Of a stretch of DNA of 64,000 nucleotides, positions 25,677-33,653 are shown one piece after another. The notes under the pieces were generated by a model. It had not been told where the DNA came from, ran no database searches, and saw only the letters and a program-made list of their open reading frames with translations. The position numbers and the translations under genes were made by a program. This DNA is from S5-A14a sp050908895. Lineage in GTDB: Bacteria; Bacillota; Clostridia; Peptostreptococcales; Anaerovoracaceae. Location of the stretch: NCBI GenBank assembly GCA_050908895.1, contig CP171222.1, positions 1,550,001 through 1,614,000 of the forward strand. Reading direction: 5' to 3'. The first letter of the stretch is position 1; every line of letters begins with the position of its first letter.

Positions 25677-27059
25677 TTGGAGGCTAATAGTCAAATTATA
25701 GGAATCGAAAACAAAAGAATCTTGCGAAGAGATTTTTCTCTTTACGTGAGCCAAAGTGTACTTGCGATGATGGGATTTTCCCTTTACATCTTGGCAGACA
25801 CGTATTTTGTTGCTAACGGAATTGGAACTATGGGACTTGCCGGGCTTAATATCGCCTTGCCTATTTACAGTTTAATACTTGGAACTGGGATGCTTCTTTC
25901 TGTTGGAGGTTCAACTTTTTTTGCCGTTAACAAGGCTAGAGGCGATGAGGATACATCAAACAAAATATTTAGCCTCGTTCTTACTTCTGCGGTTATCATC
26001 GGTTTAATTTTTCTCATTTTTGGTCGGTCCCTTTCTGAACAATTAGCGTATTTTTTTGGTGGGGATGAAGAGACTGTTCCCTACGCTTCTGTGTATATAA
26101 AGGTAGTTTCGACTTTTTCAGTGCCATTTATGATGAACAATATCATAGTTGCATTTATTAGAAATGACCAATCACCAAGATTTGCTACACTGGCAGTTAT
26201 AGCTGGAAACCTCTCTAATATGATTCTGGATTGGATTTTTATATACCCGCTTAATATGGGGATGTATGGGGCAGCTCTTGCGACGGGAGTTTCACCGATT
26301 GTAGGACTTGCGGTTTTGTCGATTTACTTTATCAAAAAGAAAAATTCCTTTCATCTTGGCAGCTTGCACGGTCTTACCACTATCCACGATGAAAGGGAAA
26401 TCAATTATTTTAAACATAATATCTGGATTTTAAGAAATGTTTTCATCCTTGGTCTTTCCAGCTTTATTATTGAAATTGCAGCCGGTGTCACCATGATTAC
26501 CTTCAACTTGGCATTTTGGAATATATCCGGTAATTTAGGTGTATCTGCTTATTCAATAGTTCTTAATATAGCAATTGTCGTTACCGCATTTTTTAATGGT
26601 ATAGGTCAAGGAATCCAGCCTCTTATCAGTTCATCTCATGGCAGGGGGAATGTTTCAGGTAAAAAATATATTATTCGCATGGGAATTTTTGCTTCGATAT
26701 TTATGGCGGCTCTTCTTTACATAATACTTTATGTGTTTGCTACTCCTTTTGCTGATGTTTTTAATAAAACCAGCGATCCTGAGCTTAACCGTCTTGCAAC
26801 CATTGGTATTAGATATTATTTTACGGCATTTTTCTTTGGAGGTTTGAATATTCTTATTGCCGCTGCGTTAAATGCCCAAGAGAAAGCCTTAAGTTCTCTT
26901 TCGATTACTATGAGTCGTGGTCTTGTTATTTTAGTACCGGCTATTTTGCTTTTGTCTCAGTTTAATACCATCACTGCCCTGTGGTTTGCACTGCCGGTTG
27001 CGGAAGGACTGACGTTGTTTGGTGTTTTATTTATTTATTATATAAGTACAAATAAATGA
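25677..27059 (+). CDS. MATE family multidrug efflux transporter
   Basis: A 460-residue, twelve-helix membrane protein. The MATE hallmarks are the two homologous halves with DTYFVANGIGTMGLAGLNIA near residues 41-60 and later FNGIGQGIQPLIS. It belongs to the NorM/DinF-type antiporters that export cationic compounds using Na+ or H+ gradients; the substrate is unknown. The start is TTG at 25677, with AAGGG 8 bases upstream; the next in-frame ATG is 30 codons later, inside the first membrane helix. Transcribed opposite to lepA. No regulator gene adjoins it. Confidence 0.88.
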   Translation: MEANSQIIGIENKRILRRDFSLYVSQSVLAMMGFSLYILADTYFVANGIGTMGLAGLNIALPIYSLILGTGMLLSVGGSTFFAVNKARGDEDTSNKIFSLVLTSAVIIGLIFLIFGRSLSEQLAYFFGGDEETVPYASVYIKVVSTFSVPFMMNNIIVAFIRNDQSPRFATLAVIAGNLSNMILDWIFIYPLNMGMYGAALATGVSPIVGLAVLSIYFIKKKNSFHLGSLHGLTTIHDEREINYFKHNIWILRNVFILGLSSFIIEIAAGVTMITFNLAFWNISGNLGVSAYSIVLNIAIVVTAFFNGIGQGIQPLISSSHGRGNVSGKKYIIRMGIFASIFMAALLYIILYVFATPFADVFNKTSDPELNRLATIGIRYYFTAFFFGGLNILIAAALNAQEKALSSLSITMSRGLVILVPAILLLSQFNTITALWFALPVAEGLTLFGVLFIYYISTNK

Positions 27060-27065
27060 AATTAA

Positions 27066-27402
27066 TTATAACCTTATAACTGATTCTAATAATTTTCTTG
27101 TATATTCAGATTCAGAATTATGTAATATATCTTTTGTTTTACCTGACTCCACAACAATACCATTCTCCATAATTATAATTCTATCACTAAATGTACATAC
27201 TAAAGGTAAATCATGTGTTATGAATATTATAGATATATTTTTCTTTTTTCTCAGTTCTTCAAGTAAAGTAATAATTTTTGATTGTATAATTACATCCAAC
27301 GCAGATGTAGCTTCATCACATATTAAAATTTGAGGATTTACAATTAAAGCTCTTGCAATAGCAGCCTTTTGACATTGCCCCCCTACAATGTCAAGTAATT
27401 GA
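27066..27402 (-). pseudogene. C-terminal remnant of an oligopeptide-type ABC transporter ATPase
   Basis: The frame covers only the last ~110 residues: signature VGGQCQKAAIARALIVNP, Walker B LICDEATSALDV, the switch His in FITHDLPLV, and a C-terminal tail HNSESEYTRKLLES like DppD/OppF. The Walker A half is absent and the frame meets a stop next to the rnlB terminator, so it is a truncated relic. Its best in-frame ATG (27299) would omit even the signature motif. Confidence 0.75.
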
Positions 27403-27405
27403 TAT

Positions 27406-27437
27406 TAAAAAAGCACCTAAATTTCTTTAAGTGCTTT
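27406..27437 (-). terminator. Rho-independent terminator after rnlB
   Basis: On the minus strand AAAGCACTTA pairs with TAGGTGCTTT (one G-T pair) and is followed by TTTT. It lies about 30 bases after the rnlB stop. Confidence 0.7.
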
Positions 27438-27463
27438 GATGCGTCATAGGGTATACAGTATAT

Positions 27464-27811
27464 TTAACTCTGTGCTATTTTTTTATTTGTGATTCTGGCA
27501 ATACAGAATTTCTTAAAAAAAACAGGTTGATATTTTAGAATATCATTTGCTTTTTTAAGTACATCATCGTTTACATTAACATAATTATAATGATTTAGAT
27601 TGACTGTTCCATCTTCATTTAAAGTAGTTTCAATAAAACGATACTCGTTCATTCCTGAACATAATATGGTATCTATCAAGAGTTTTCTTGTTTCATCCGG
27701 AGACATTCTAATGGATTTTAAACATCTTGATATTTGAGTTTGGTAATCCAACAATGTTATTATGGCATCAAATCCATCTTTTTTTAAACTATTTATCAAA
27801 TATGGCTTCAT
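27464..27811 (-). CDS. rnlB: RnlB-like antitoxin of an RnlAB toxin-antitoxin system
   Basis: A 115-residue protein. The segment LLIDTILCSGMNEYRFIETTL and a following ILKYQPVF parallel the E. coli RnlB layout (LLFDLLCANGPEWNRF, and a helix near HPEY) as I remember it. RnlB neutralises the RnlA ribonuclease (RNase LS), which cleaves mRNA in phage-infected cells. The gene is preceded by an AGGAGG ribosome-binding site and follows the rnlA fragment by 45 bases, the expected toxin-antitoxin order. It seems intact although its toxin is truncated. The family call rests on layout and motif similarity, not on a search. Confidence 0.6.
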   Translation of the reverse strand: MKPYLINSLKKDGFDAIITLLDYQTQISRCLKSIRMSPDETRKLLIDTILCSGMNEYRFIETTLNEDGTVNLNHYNYVNVNDDVLKKANDILKYQPVFFKKFCIARITNKKIAQS

Positions 27812-27856
27812 TACAACATCTCCTCCTTCCTCTTAAATCATTCTTATAAAAAGCAA

Positions 27857-28417
27857 TTAGAATATTATATAATATTTATTTATAAATTGCAAGCCCTCTA
27901 AAATTATATCATGAACTGTTTTTATATCCGTTATAACTTGAGTATCCATTGAATTCTCTGACCAGTGAGAATATGGATGTCTCATCTTGTTATACATATT
28001 ATACAAATCATTTAAATAATCTATCTGATTATTATTAAGATTTCCTTTTGAAGAATTATATTCGTACATATTTGTTGACTTGTTAGGTTTGAAGTAACCA
28101 AATTTATTCTTTCCTTCTGATGTAGTTGTATTTTTTCCTAACCTATCACTCAAAATTCTATGCAAATAAAATTCCATAACTCTAAAAAGTGGTGTAACTA
28201 AATAAGTATAATCAGGCATATACCCTATTATTAGGGTATTAAATACTGCTGATAATAACGTGTTTCTCAGTTTTGTATCTTGTTCATTAATTGGGAAATT
28301 AGGTAATATAGCAGAAAAGGCATTTTCTACTTCAGACTTTTCTACTGTTAAAGCATGATACGTATTTAGGACTTCTATTACAGCTTTAACTATACAAACT
28401 AATACTTCTCCATAATT
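27857..28417 (-). pseudogene. rnlA: RnlA-like toxin, N-terminally truncated (HEPN domain retained)
   Basis: An open frame of about 187 codons without a convincing start; the first ATG is at 28219. It contains a helical region (IVKAVIEVLNTYHALTVE, then VTPLFRVMEFYLHRIL) and the motif RHPYSHW, an Rx4H signature of HEPN ribonucleases, which is the catalytic domain of RnlA. Full RnlA proteins are about 350 residues, so the N-terminal half is lost. The missing end abuts a recombinase tail (28399-28582) and an IS3 element, so loss probably came from rearrangement. A short product from 28219 would still contain the HEPN motif. Confidence 0.6.
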
Positions 28418-28582
28418 TCTATTTCTCCAGTTCTTGATACAACTATTTTATCGATCGAACTATCTACATAGGCCTTCAATAAATTATTCTTATCTAAGGA
28501 ATTACCATCAAATTCTTTCTTCAAATCAATCTTCTCTGACTTCAATTCTTCCAATCTACTCTCCAATAATATCTTTTTATCT
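28399..28582 (-). pseudogene. C-terminal tail of a probable serine recombinase, cut by IS3 copy 2
   Basis: The frame reads ILLESRLEELKSEKIDLKK and ends AYVDSSIDKIVVSRTGEIEI plus MEKY. A coiled-coil stretch followed by a beta-rich VDxIxV...GxIEI ending is typical of large serine recombinase tails. The upstream body is replaced by the left end of the IS3 element. Low-confidence family call. Confidence 0.4.
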
Positions 28583-28659
28583 TGCATTATACTTATAAAA
28601 GTGGACACATAAAAGAAACAGACGTACTATTATCTTAGACACCACAAGGAGGTATCTTT

Positions 28660-28941
28660 ATGTCCACAAGAAATCACTATGACGAGGATTTCAAACGAAC
28701 GCTCGTGGAACTTTACCACAACGGTAAAACACAAGCTTCACTCATCAAAGAATATGGGATATCACAATCAGCACTCACAAAATGGATTAAACAGTATTCA
28801 ACCGTGGAAACAGATAACGGAGAAGTTCTTACAGCCAAGCAAGTCAAAGAACTTCAAAAGCGTATGGCTCAACTTGAGGAGAAAAATCAAATATTAAAAA
28901 AAGCGATTGCCATCTTCACGCCACACTCAAACAACCATTAG
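28660..28941 (+). CDS. IS3-family transposase OrfA, copy 2
   Basis: Same 93-residue helix-turn-helix and coil protein as at 17374. The DNA-binding part is residues 1-60 (ISQSALTKWIKQY as recognition helix region); the coil at 65-85 should mediate oligomerisation with OrfAB. The -1 frameshift site is A AAA AAG at 28896-28903. Confidence 0.9.
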   Translation: MSTRNHYDEDFKRTLVELYHNGKTQASLIKEYGISQSALTKWIKQYSTVETDNGEVLTAKQVKELQKRMAQLEEKNQILKKAIAIFTPHSNNH

Positions 28942-28955
28942 ATGCTGTTTACAAG

Positions 28956-29798
28956 TTGCAACACCAATACACTATTAAAACCCTTTGTCGAGTTCTAAAA
29001 GTTAATCGAAGCACTTATTACAAGCATTTTTACTCGAAACCTGCTCCTCGCACCTATGAAAATCAAGTCATTCGCAGGCACATATTACAAATTTATTCTG
29101 ACTATGATAATTCTCTGGGTGCTTACAAAATTCGTTGTGTTTTAGAACGGGATTATGGCATTAGCATCAGCCTCGGAAGAGTGTACCAGCTGATGAATAC
29201 TATGAATCTTCCAAAGCGTTCCACAGAGAAACCCAAATGGAGGCGCTCTCATAAGGAAAATGGTAACTGCTTCAATCATCTCAACCAACAGTTCAATCCT
29301 TCTTCTCCAAACTCTGTTTGGGCAAGTGATTTTACTTATATCAAGGTCAACGGCTCTTTCCATTACCTTTGTGTTGTGATGGATTTATTTTCAAGGAAAA
29401 TCATCGACTGGAGTATTTCTAATCGTCATGATGTAGATGTAACTATGAAAGCTTTTGAAAAGGCTTATCTCGATAGAGGTGAGCCTGAATATGTGCTCTT
29501 TCATTCAGATCGTGGTTCTGAATACACTGCCTTTACTTTCAGACAATTACTCGAAAAATGTAATGTTGTTCAGTCCTTCTCTAAGAAGGGCTATCCATAT
29601 GACAATGCATGCTGTGAGAGTTTCTTCCGCCATATGAAGCGTGAGTGCATCGACCGTAAATCTTTGCGCAATCAAAATGAACTATGCCTATGCTGCTTTG
29701 AATACATCAATCGATACAACACGAAACGCCCACACTATTCACTTGGATACTACACTCCGAATGAAATAGAACAGTTTTATATGGAAAGGCAAGGATAA
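28956..29798 (+). CDS. IS3-family transposase OrfB (DDE integrase), copy 2
   Basis: A 280-residue rve-domain transposase with HTH_21-like N-terminal region (SDYDNSLGAYKIRCVLER), catalytic Asp in WASDFTYIKV, Asp in FHSDRGSEY, Glu in DNACCESFF, and the conserved end INRYNTKRPHYSLGYYTPNE. The first codon assigned is TTG without a ribosome-binding site; in practice translation reaches it by a -1 frameshift from OrfA, the open frame continuing upstream through KSDCHLHATLKQPLDAVYK. Intact, unlike copy 1. Confidence 0.9.
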   Translation: MQHQYTIKTLCRVLKVNRSTYYKHFYSKPAPRTYENQVIRRHILQIYSDYDNSLGAYKIRCVLERDYGISISLGRVYQLMNTMNLPKRSTEKPKWRRSHKENGNCFNHLNQQFNPSSPNSVWASDFTYIKVNGSFHYLCVVMDLFSRKIIDWSISNRHDVDVTMKAFEKAYLDRGEPEYVLFHSDRGSEYTAFTFRQLLEKCNVVQSFSKKGYPYDNACCESFFRHMKRECIDRKSLRNQNELCLCCFEYINRYNTKRPHYSLGYYTPNEIEQFYMERQG

Positions 29799-29898
29799 TT
29801 CTGCCTTTCCACAAAAATATATTTAAAAAATGTGTCCATTTACTTGACTATGTTGCACTATTCTTTTAATTCGTCTTCAATTATATTCCTATTTTACC

Positions 29899-29927
29899 TT
29901 GCATTCATAAGTATTTTGTTATATAAT
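29899..29927 (+). promoter_or_regulatory. rpsT promoter
   Basis: TTGCAT (29899-29904), a 17-base spacer and TATAAT (29922-29927), 57 bases before the rpsT ATG. It lies just outside the IS3 element, so the insertion did not disrupt it. Confidence 0.7.
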
Positions 29928-29983
29928 GAGCTGTGCGAATTTGAAAAAAGTTGCTAAAAATTAAGAAAAGTGGGGTGAAATTA

Positions 29984-30256
29984 ATGGCAAACATTAAGTC
30001 CGCAAAGAAGAGAATCAGAGTTATCGACAAGAAAACCGCTAGAAACAAGCGTGTTAAGAACCATGTTAAAGAAGTTCTTAAAGACTTCGAACTGGCTATT
30101 ACAGCAGGCGACATGGAAAAAGCTGCCGAAAAACTTGCAGCTTCAGAAAAGAAGCTGATGCAGGCTGCAGCTAAGGGAACACTTAACAAGAAGGCTGCTT
30201 CAAGAAAGGTGTCTAGGCTAACCAAGAGATTCAATGCAGTTAAGGCTGCAAAATAA
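29984..30256 (+). CDS. rpsT: 30S ribosomal protein S20
   Basis: A 90-residue, strongly basic helical protein starting MANIKSAKKRIRVIDKKTAR, the canonical S20 N-terminus. S20 binds 16S rRNA early in 30S assembly. The ATG at 29984 is chosen over an upstream TTG (29951) because of this conserved start and the GGGGTG ribosome-binding site 7 bases upstream. A strong hairpin terminator follows. In many Clostridia rpsT is close to lepA; here the two are about 4.5 kb apart because of the MATE gene, relics and IS3. Confidence 0.96.
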   Translation: MANIKSAKKRIRVIDKKTARNKRVKNHVKEVLKDFELAITAGDMEKAAEKLAASEKKLMQAAAKGTLNKKAASRKVSRLTKRFNAVKAAK

Positions 30257-30309
30257 GTCTCACCCGTCCCCACCAGTGTATAAGTTAAATACACAAGCAT
30301 TGAGCAAAT

Positions 30310-30338
30310 AAACGATGGAGTGTCTCCCATCGTTTTTT
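30310..30338 (+). terminator. Rho-independent terminator after rpsT
   Basis: AAACGATGG pairs with CCATCGTTT (loop AGTGTCTC), followed by TTTTCTTT. It lies immediately before the ribosome-binding site of the P-type ATPase gene, so some read-through may serve that gene. Confidence 0.85.
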
Positions 30339-30354
30339 CTTTAGGAGGAACTAA

Positions 30355-32931
30355 ATGTATTACAATAAAGACACTGAAGATATCTTTAAAGAACTTGTTT
30401 CCGGTAAATCGGGGCTAGACGAAAAAAAAGTTAATGAAAGCCGTATAAAGTACGGAGAAAATGTTTTTGAAGAAAAAGAAAAAAAGACGATTTTTCAAGT
30501 TTTTGGGGAACAATTCAAAGATCTCTTAGTAATTATCTTAATCATGGCCGCACTAATTTCCATAGCTACAGGTAACCTGGAAAGCACGGCTGTAATTATA
30601 GCTGTACTAATTTTAAACGCAGTCCTTGGAACTGTACAGTACGTAAAAGCAGAAAAATCTCTTCAAAGTCTAAAAAACCTATCATCACCAAATGCTAAAG
30701 TTATCAGAAACGGTAAAAAAATAGAAATAGCTGCGTCTGAACTTGTTGTGGGAGATATATTTACTCTTGAAGCCGGCGATGTAATTCCCGGCGATGGAAG
30801 AATAATAGATAACTTCTCTCTTAAGGTTAACGAAAGTGCATTGACGGGAGAGTCAGAAAGCGTTGAAAAGCAAGCCGCGACTCTACCTCACAAATCCATT
30901 GAAGATAAAGTAGCATTAGGTGACCAAAAGAATATGGTATTTTCCGGTTCTTTAGTAACTTACGGTCGTGCTACAGTTATAGTAACGTCAGTAGGTTCAA
31001 AAACTCAACTCGGCCAAATTGCTACACTAATGAATAAAGTTAAAAAAAAGAAAACTCCACTGCAAATAACAATGGATAGCTTTTCAAAAAAGCTCTCCAT
31101 AGGTATAATCATTCTATGTGCCCTAGTTTTCGCTTTAAATATTTATAGACATATGGCAATTTTAGACTCTCTCCTTTTTGCAGTGGCACTTGCTGTTGCT
31201 GCTATTCCAGAGGCTCTAACTTCTATTATAACAATCTCTCTCGCTATTGGAACCAAAAGAATGGCGGAAGAACATGCAATCATTAAGGAACTTTCTGCTG
31301 TTGAAGGTCTTGGGTGTGTTTCAATTATTTGTTCCGATAAAACCGGTACACTGACCCAAAATAAAATGACAGTGGAAGATAAATATGTACTTCCTGGACA
31401 AAATGCGGATATGCTCACGCTGGCATCTGTGCTCTGTAATGACACAACTATTTCCGAAGGTGCATACCTGGGAGATCCAACAGAAACCGCTCTAGTAGAG
31501 TATTTTGTTAATAATGGTGGTAAATATGAAGAAATGCAGAAAAAATATCCTCGTTACGCGGAAATCCCTTTTGACTCAGATAGAAAACTCATGACCACAT
31601 ATCATGTGATTGACGGAGAAGGTGTTTTGTTCACAAAAGGTGCAATCGATGTTATGCTTAATCGAGTTTCCGGACTTTCGCAAGATGAGGTAAAGCAAAT
31701 TGAAGCTTTGAATTCCCAATGGTCACAGGATGGTCTTAGAGTTCTTGCATTTGCAATGAAAATAGTGAATAACCTCGCTGCTGACGAAATTGCAACTATT
31801 GACTTAAGCTGTGAGCATGATCTAACTTTCATTGGGCTTATGGCTGAAATGGATCCACCAAGAGAAGAATCTGCAATAGCTGTTGCTGATTGTAAGAAGG
31901 CAGGAATCAAGGCTATAATGATTACAGGCGACCACAAAATAACAGCTTCAGCTATAGCACGTAGAATCGGCATAATGGAAGATGGAGATATTGCAATTAC
32001 AGGGCCTGAACTTGATGCAATGAGCGATAAAGAGCTGATGGATAAGCTTGAGCGAATTTCTCTTTACGCCCGTGTTTCTCCAAGTAATAAGATTAGAATT
32101 GTCAAAGCATGGCAGTCCCTAGGCCACATCGTTGCAATGACCGGAGACGGAGTCAACGATGCTCCTGCCCTGAAAAATGCTGATGTTGGTGTGGCTATGG
32201 GAATTACCGGAACCGATGTTTCAAAGGATGCAGCTAGCATGATTTTGACAGACGATAATTTCGCAACGATAGTAAAATCTGTGCTGAATGGTAGGAATAT
32301 TTATGCAAATATTAAAAACTCTATTTTGTTCTTACTATCCGGCAACATGGCTGGGATTTTTGTTGTTTTAGCAGCTGCTCTATTGGGCCTACCTAGTCCA
32401 TTCACAGCAGTACATCTTTTGTTTATAAACCTGCTTACAGACTCAATGCCTGCTCTTGCGATTAATATGGAATCTTTGAATCATGATTTAATAAATCAAG
32501 AGCCTAGGCCTCGAGATGAGAGTGTAATAACAAAAGAGAATATTGTTCAAATTATATTACAAGGTGCACTAATTGGTGCTGCAACATTAGTTGCTTTTTA
32601 TATAGGAATACAAAATGAGGGTAATTACGGTGCAATGACAATGGCTTTTGCTACATTATGTCTGGCAAGGCTCTGGCATGGATTTAACAGTCGTGGGACA
32701 GCTTCCATATTCAAGCTTGGAATATTCAGCAACATAGCTGTCGTAGGTGCTTTTATTGGCGGATTAGCACTCCTTGCTGCTGTCATGTTTATACCGGTTC
32801 TTCAAAAACTTTTCACAATAGATTCTATGATGGGAATTAATATATTATATATTATTGCACTATCCATTGCGCCTACAATAATTATACAGGCATTTAAAGT
32901 CTTTTATGTTGATAATAAATTACATAATTAA
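30355..32931 (+). CDS. P-type cation-transporting ATPase (Ca2+-ATPase-like, P2A)
   Basis: An 858-residue P2-type pump: actuator TGES (164-167), M4 motif AIPEAL (284-288), phosphorylation site CSDKTGTLTQNKM with Asp328, nucleotide-binding KGA in VLFTKGAID, the hinge TGDGVNDAPALK, and M6 NLLTDSMPALAINME. Ten membrane segments and the lack of a metal-binding N-terminal domain fit the SERCA/PMCA-like P2A group, which exports Ca2+ (or Mn2+) from the cytosol. The M4 PEAL (rather than PEGLP) and M6 Asp agree with this but do not fix the ion. Good AGGAGG ribosome-binding site. Single gene between rpsT and an IS element. Confidence 0.88.
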   Translation: MYYNKDTEDIFKELVSGKSGLDEKKVNESRIKYGENVFEEKEKKTIFQVFGEQFKDLLVIILIMAALISIATGNLESTAVIIAVLILNAVLGTVQYVKAEKSLQSLKNLSSPNAKVIRNGKKIEIAASELVVGDIFTLEAGDVIPGDGRIIDNFSLKVNESALTGESESVEKQAATLPHKSIEDKVALGDQKNMVFSGSLVTYGRATVIVTSVGSKTQLGQIATLMNKVKKKKTPLQITMDSFSKKLSIGIIILCALVFALNIYRHMAILDSLLFAVALAVAAIPEALTSIITISLAIGTKRMAEEHAIIKELSAVEGLGCVSIICSDKTGTLTQNKMTVEDKYVLPGQNADMLTLASVLCNDTTISEGAYLGDPTETALVEYFVNNGGKYEEMQKKYPRYAEIPFDSDRKLMTTYHVIDGEGVLFTKGAIDVMLNRVSGLSQDEVKQIEALNSQWSQDGLRVLAFAMKIVNNLAADEIATIDLSCEHDLTFIGLMAEMDPPREESAIAVADCKKAGIKAIMITGDHKITASAIARRIGIMEDGDIAITGPELDAMSDKELMDKLERISLYARVSPSNKIRIVKAWQSLGHIVAMTGDGVNDAPALKNADVGVAMGITGTDVSKDAASMILTDDNFATIVKSVLNGRNIYANIKNSILFLLSGNMAGIFVVLAAALLGLPSPFTAVHLLFINLLTDSMPALAINMESLNHDLINQEPRPRDESVITKENIVQIILQGALIGAATLVAFYIGIQNEGNYGAMTMAFATLCLARLWHGFNSRGTASIFKLGIFSNIAVVGAFIGGLALLAAVMFIPVLQKLFTIDSMMGINILYIIALSIAPTIIIQAFKVFYVDNKLHN

Positions 32932-32999
32932 GGTCTCTATCTTCTAAGTCTTTAATTATTTGTAAGAATAACTCATATGAAAAAATGGCGAATAATGTA

Positions 33000-33044
33000 C
33001 CGACCCCCAAAAGTTAGACCAAAATCTAACGATTGGGAGGTCGG
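33000..33044 (+). promoter_or_regulatory. Fold-back hairpin over the OrfA ribosome-binding site
   Basis: CCGACC (33000-33005) pairs with GGTCGG (33039-33044), with CC/GG and TTAGA/TCTAA extending the stem. The 3' arm contains the GGGAGG ribosome-binding site (33035-33040) of OrfA. A transcript entering from outside the element would fold and hide the site, a known self-limiting device in other insertion sequences. Confidence 0.55.
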
Positions 33045-33051
33045 TATTTTT

Positions 33052-33630
33052 ATGGCAAAATATAATTTTGAATTCAAGAAGAAAGTTGTTTTAGAATATT
33101 TGGATTGTAAAGGAGGAACGCCATATCTTTCTAAAAAATATGGATTAGGTTCTGACTCTCAGCTACGCAAATGGATTAATGCATACAAAGCGTTCGGTGA
33201 TGAAGGATTAAAGCGTTCTCGTAAGCAAACAAAATACTCTTTCGAAAAGAAGATTTCTGTTGTAGAATCATATCTATCAAGTGAGATTTCATATCAAGAC
33301 TTGGCGATTCAAGAAAGTATAACAAATCCAAGTATGATTACTAACTGGGTTAATCGCTTTCGTGTTGCAGGTCCTGATGCTTTGAGACCTCGCAAGAAAG
33401 GTAGAAAGAAAACATTGGATAAACCTAAGATAGATAACAAACCAATAACTCAAGAAAACAGCGTTGTCGACACCAGTGCCGAACACGTAAAAGAATTAGA
33501 GGATGAACTGCTTAAGCTAAGAATTGAGAATGCCTTTTTAAAAGAACTGAGGAGGCTGCGTTTAGAGGACGAGGCAAAAATGAGAGAACGGCGCTCGTCA
33601 TCAACAGCCTCCGAGGAGAATTCAAACTAA
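33052..33630 (+). CDS. IS150-group transposase OrfA
   Basis: A 192-residue protein with two tandem helix-turn-helix units (FKKKVVLEYLDCKGG then YLSKKYGLGSDSQLRKWI; KISVVESYLSSEISYQD then ITNPSMITNWVNRF) and a C-terminal coiled coil (EHVKELEDELLKLRIENAFL). This double-HTH arrangement is typical of the longer IS150-type OrfA. The ATG at 33052 is chosen because it follows the GGGAGG site; an ATG at 32977 lies at the IS tip and lacks one. It presumably frameshifts -1 at the GCAAAAATGA region near 33575 to give OrfAB. Confidence 0.85.
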   Translation: MAKYNFEFKKKVVLEYLDCKGGTPYLSKKYGLGSDSQLRKWINAYKAFGDEGLKRSRKQTKYSFEKKISVVESYLSSEISYQDLAIQESITNPSMITNWVNRFRVAGPDALRPRKKGRKKTLDKPKIDNKPITQENSVVDTSAEHVKELEDELLKLRIENAFLKELRRLRLEDEAKMRERRSSSTASEENSN

Positions 33631-33653
33631 AAGACCTTCTCTCTTATGCAGGC

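Larger units (their letters stand above)
28583..29857 (+). mobile_element. IS3-family insertion sequence, copy 2 (apparently intact)
   Basis: A 1275-bp element, same as 17297-18570 apart from a few substitutions and one extra base. Ends TGCATTATACTT ... GACTATGTTGCA. Both reading frames and the A7 slippery run (28896-28902) are intact, so this copy should encode a functional OrfAB. No clear target duplication. Its right end lies about 40 bases upstream of the rpsT promoter. Confidence 0.9.

Noticed and set aside
17297..29857. Composite transposon made by the two IS3 copies.
   Set aside because: The intervening genes are ordinary housekeeping genes in typical order (lepA-hemW) and no target duplication of the whole was seen; kept only as a recombination risk.
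29951..29983. TTG-started extension of rpsT by 11 codons.
   Set aside because: S20 starts at MANIKSAKKRI; the internal ATG has the better ribosome-binding site.
31143..31973. Minus-strand frames of 100-123 codons inside the P-type ATPase gene.
   Set aside because: They overlap the conserved ATPase motifs in antisense and have no ribosome-binding sites.
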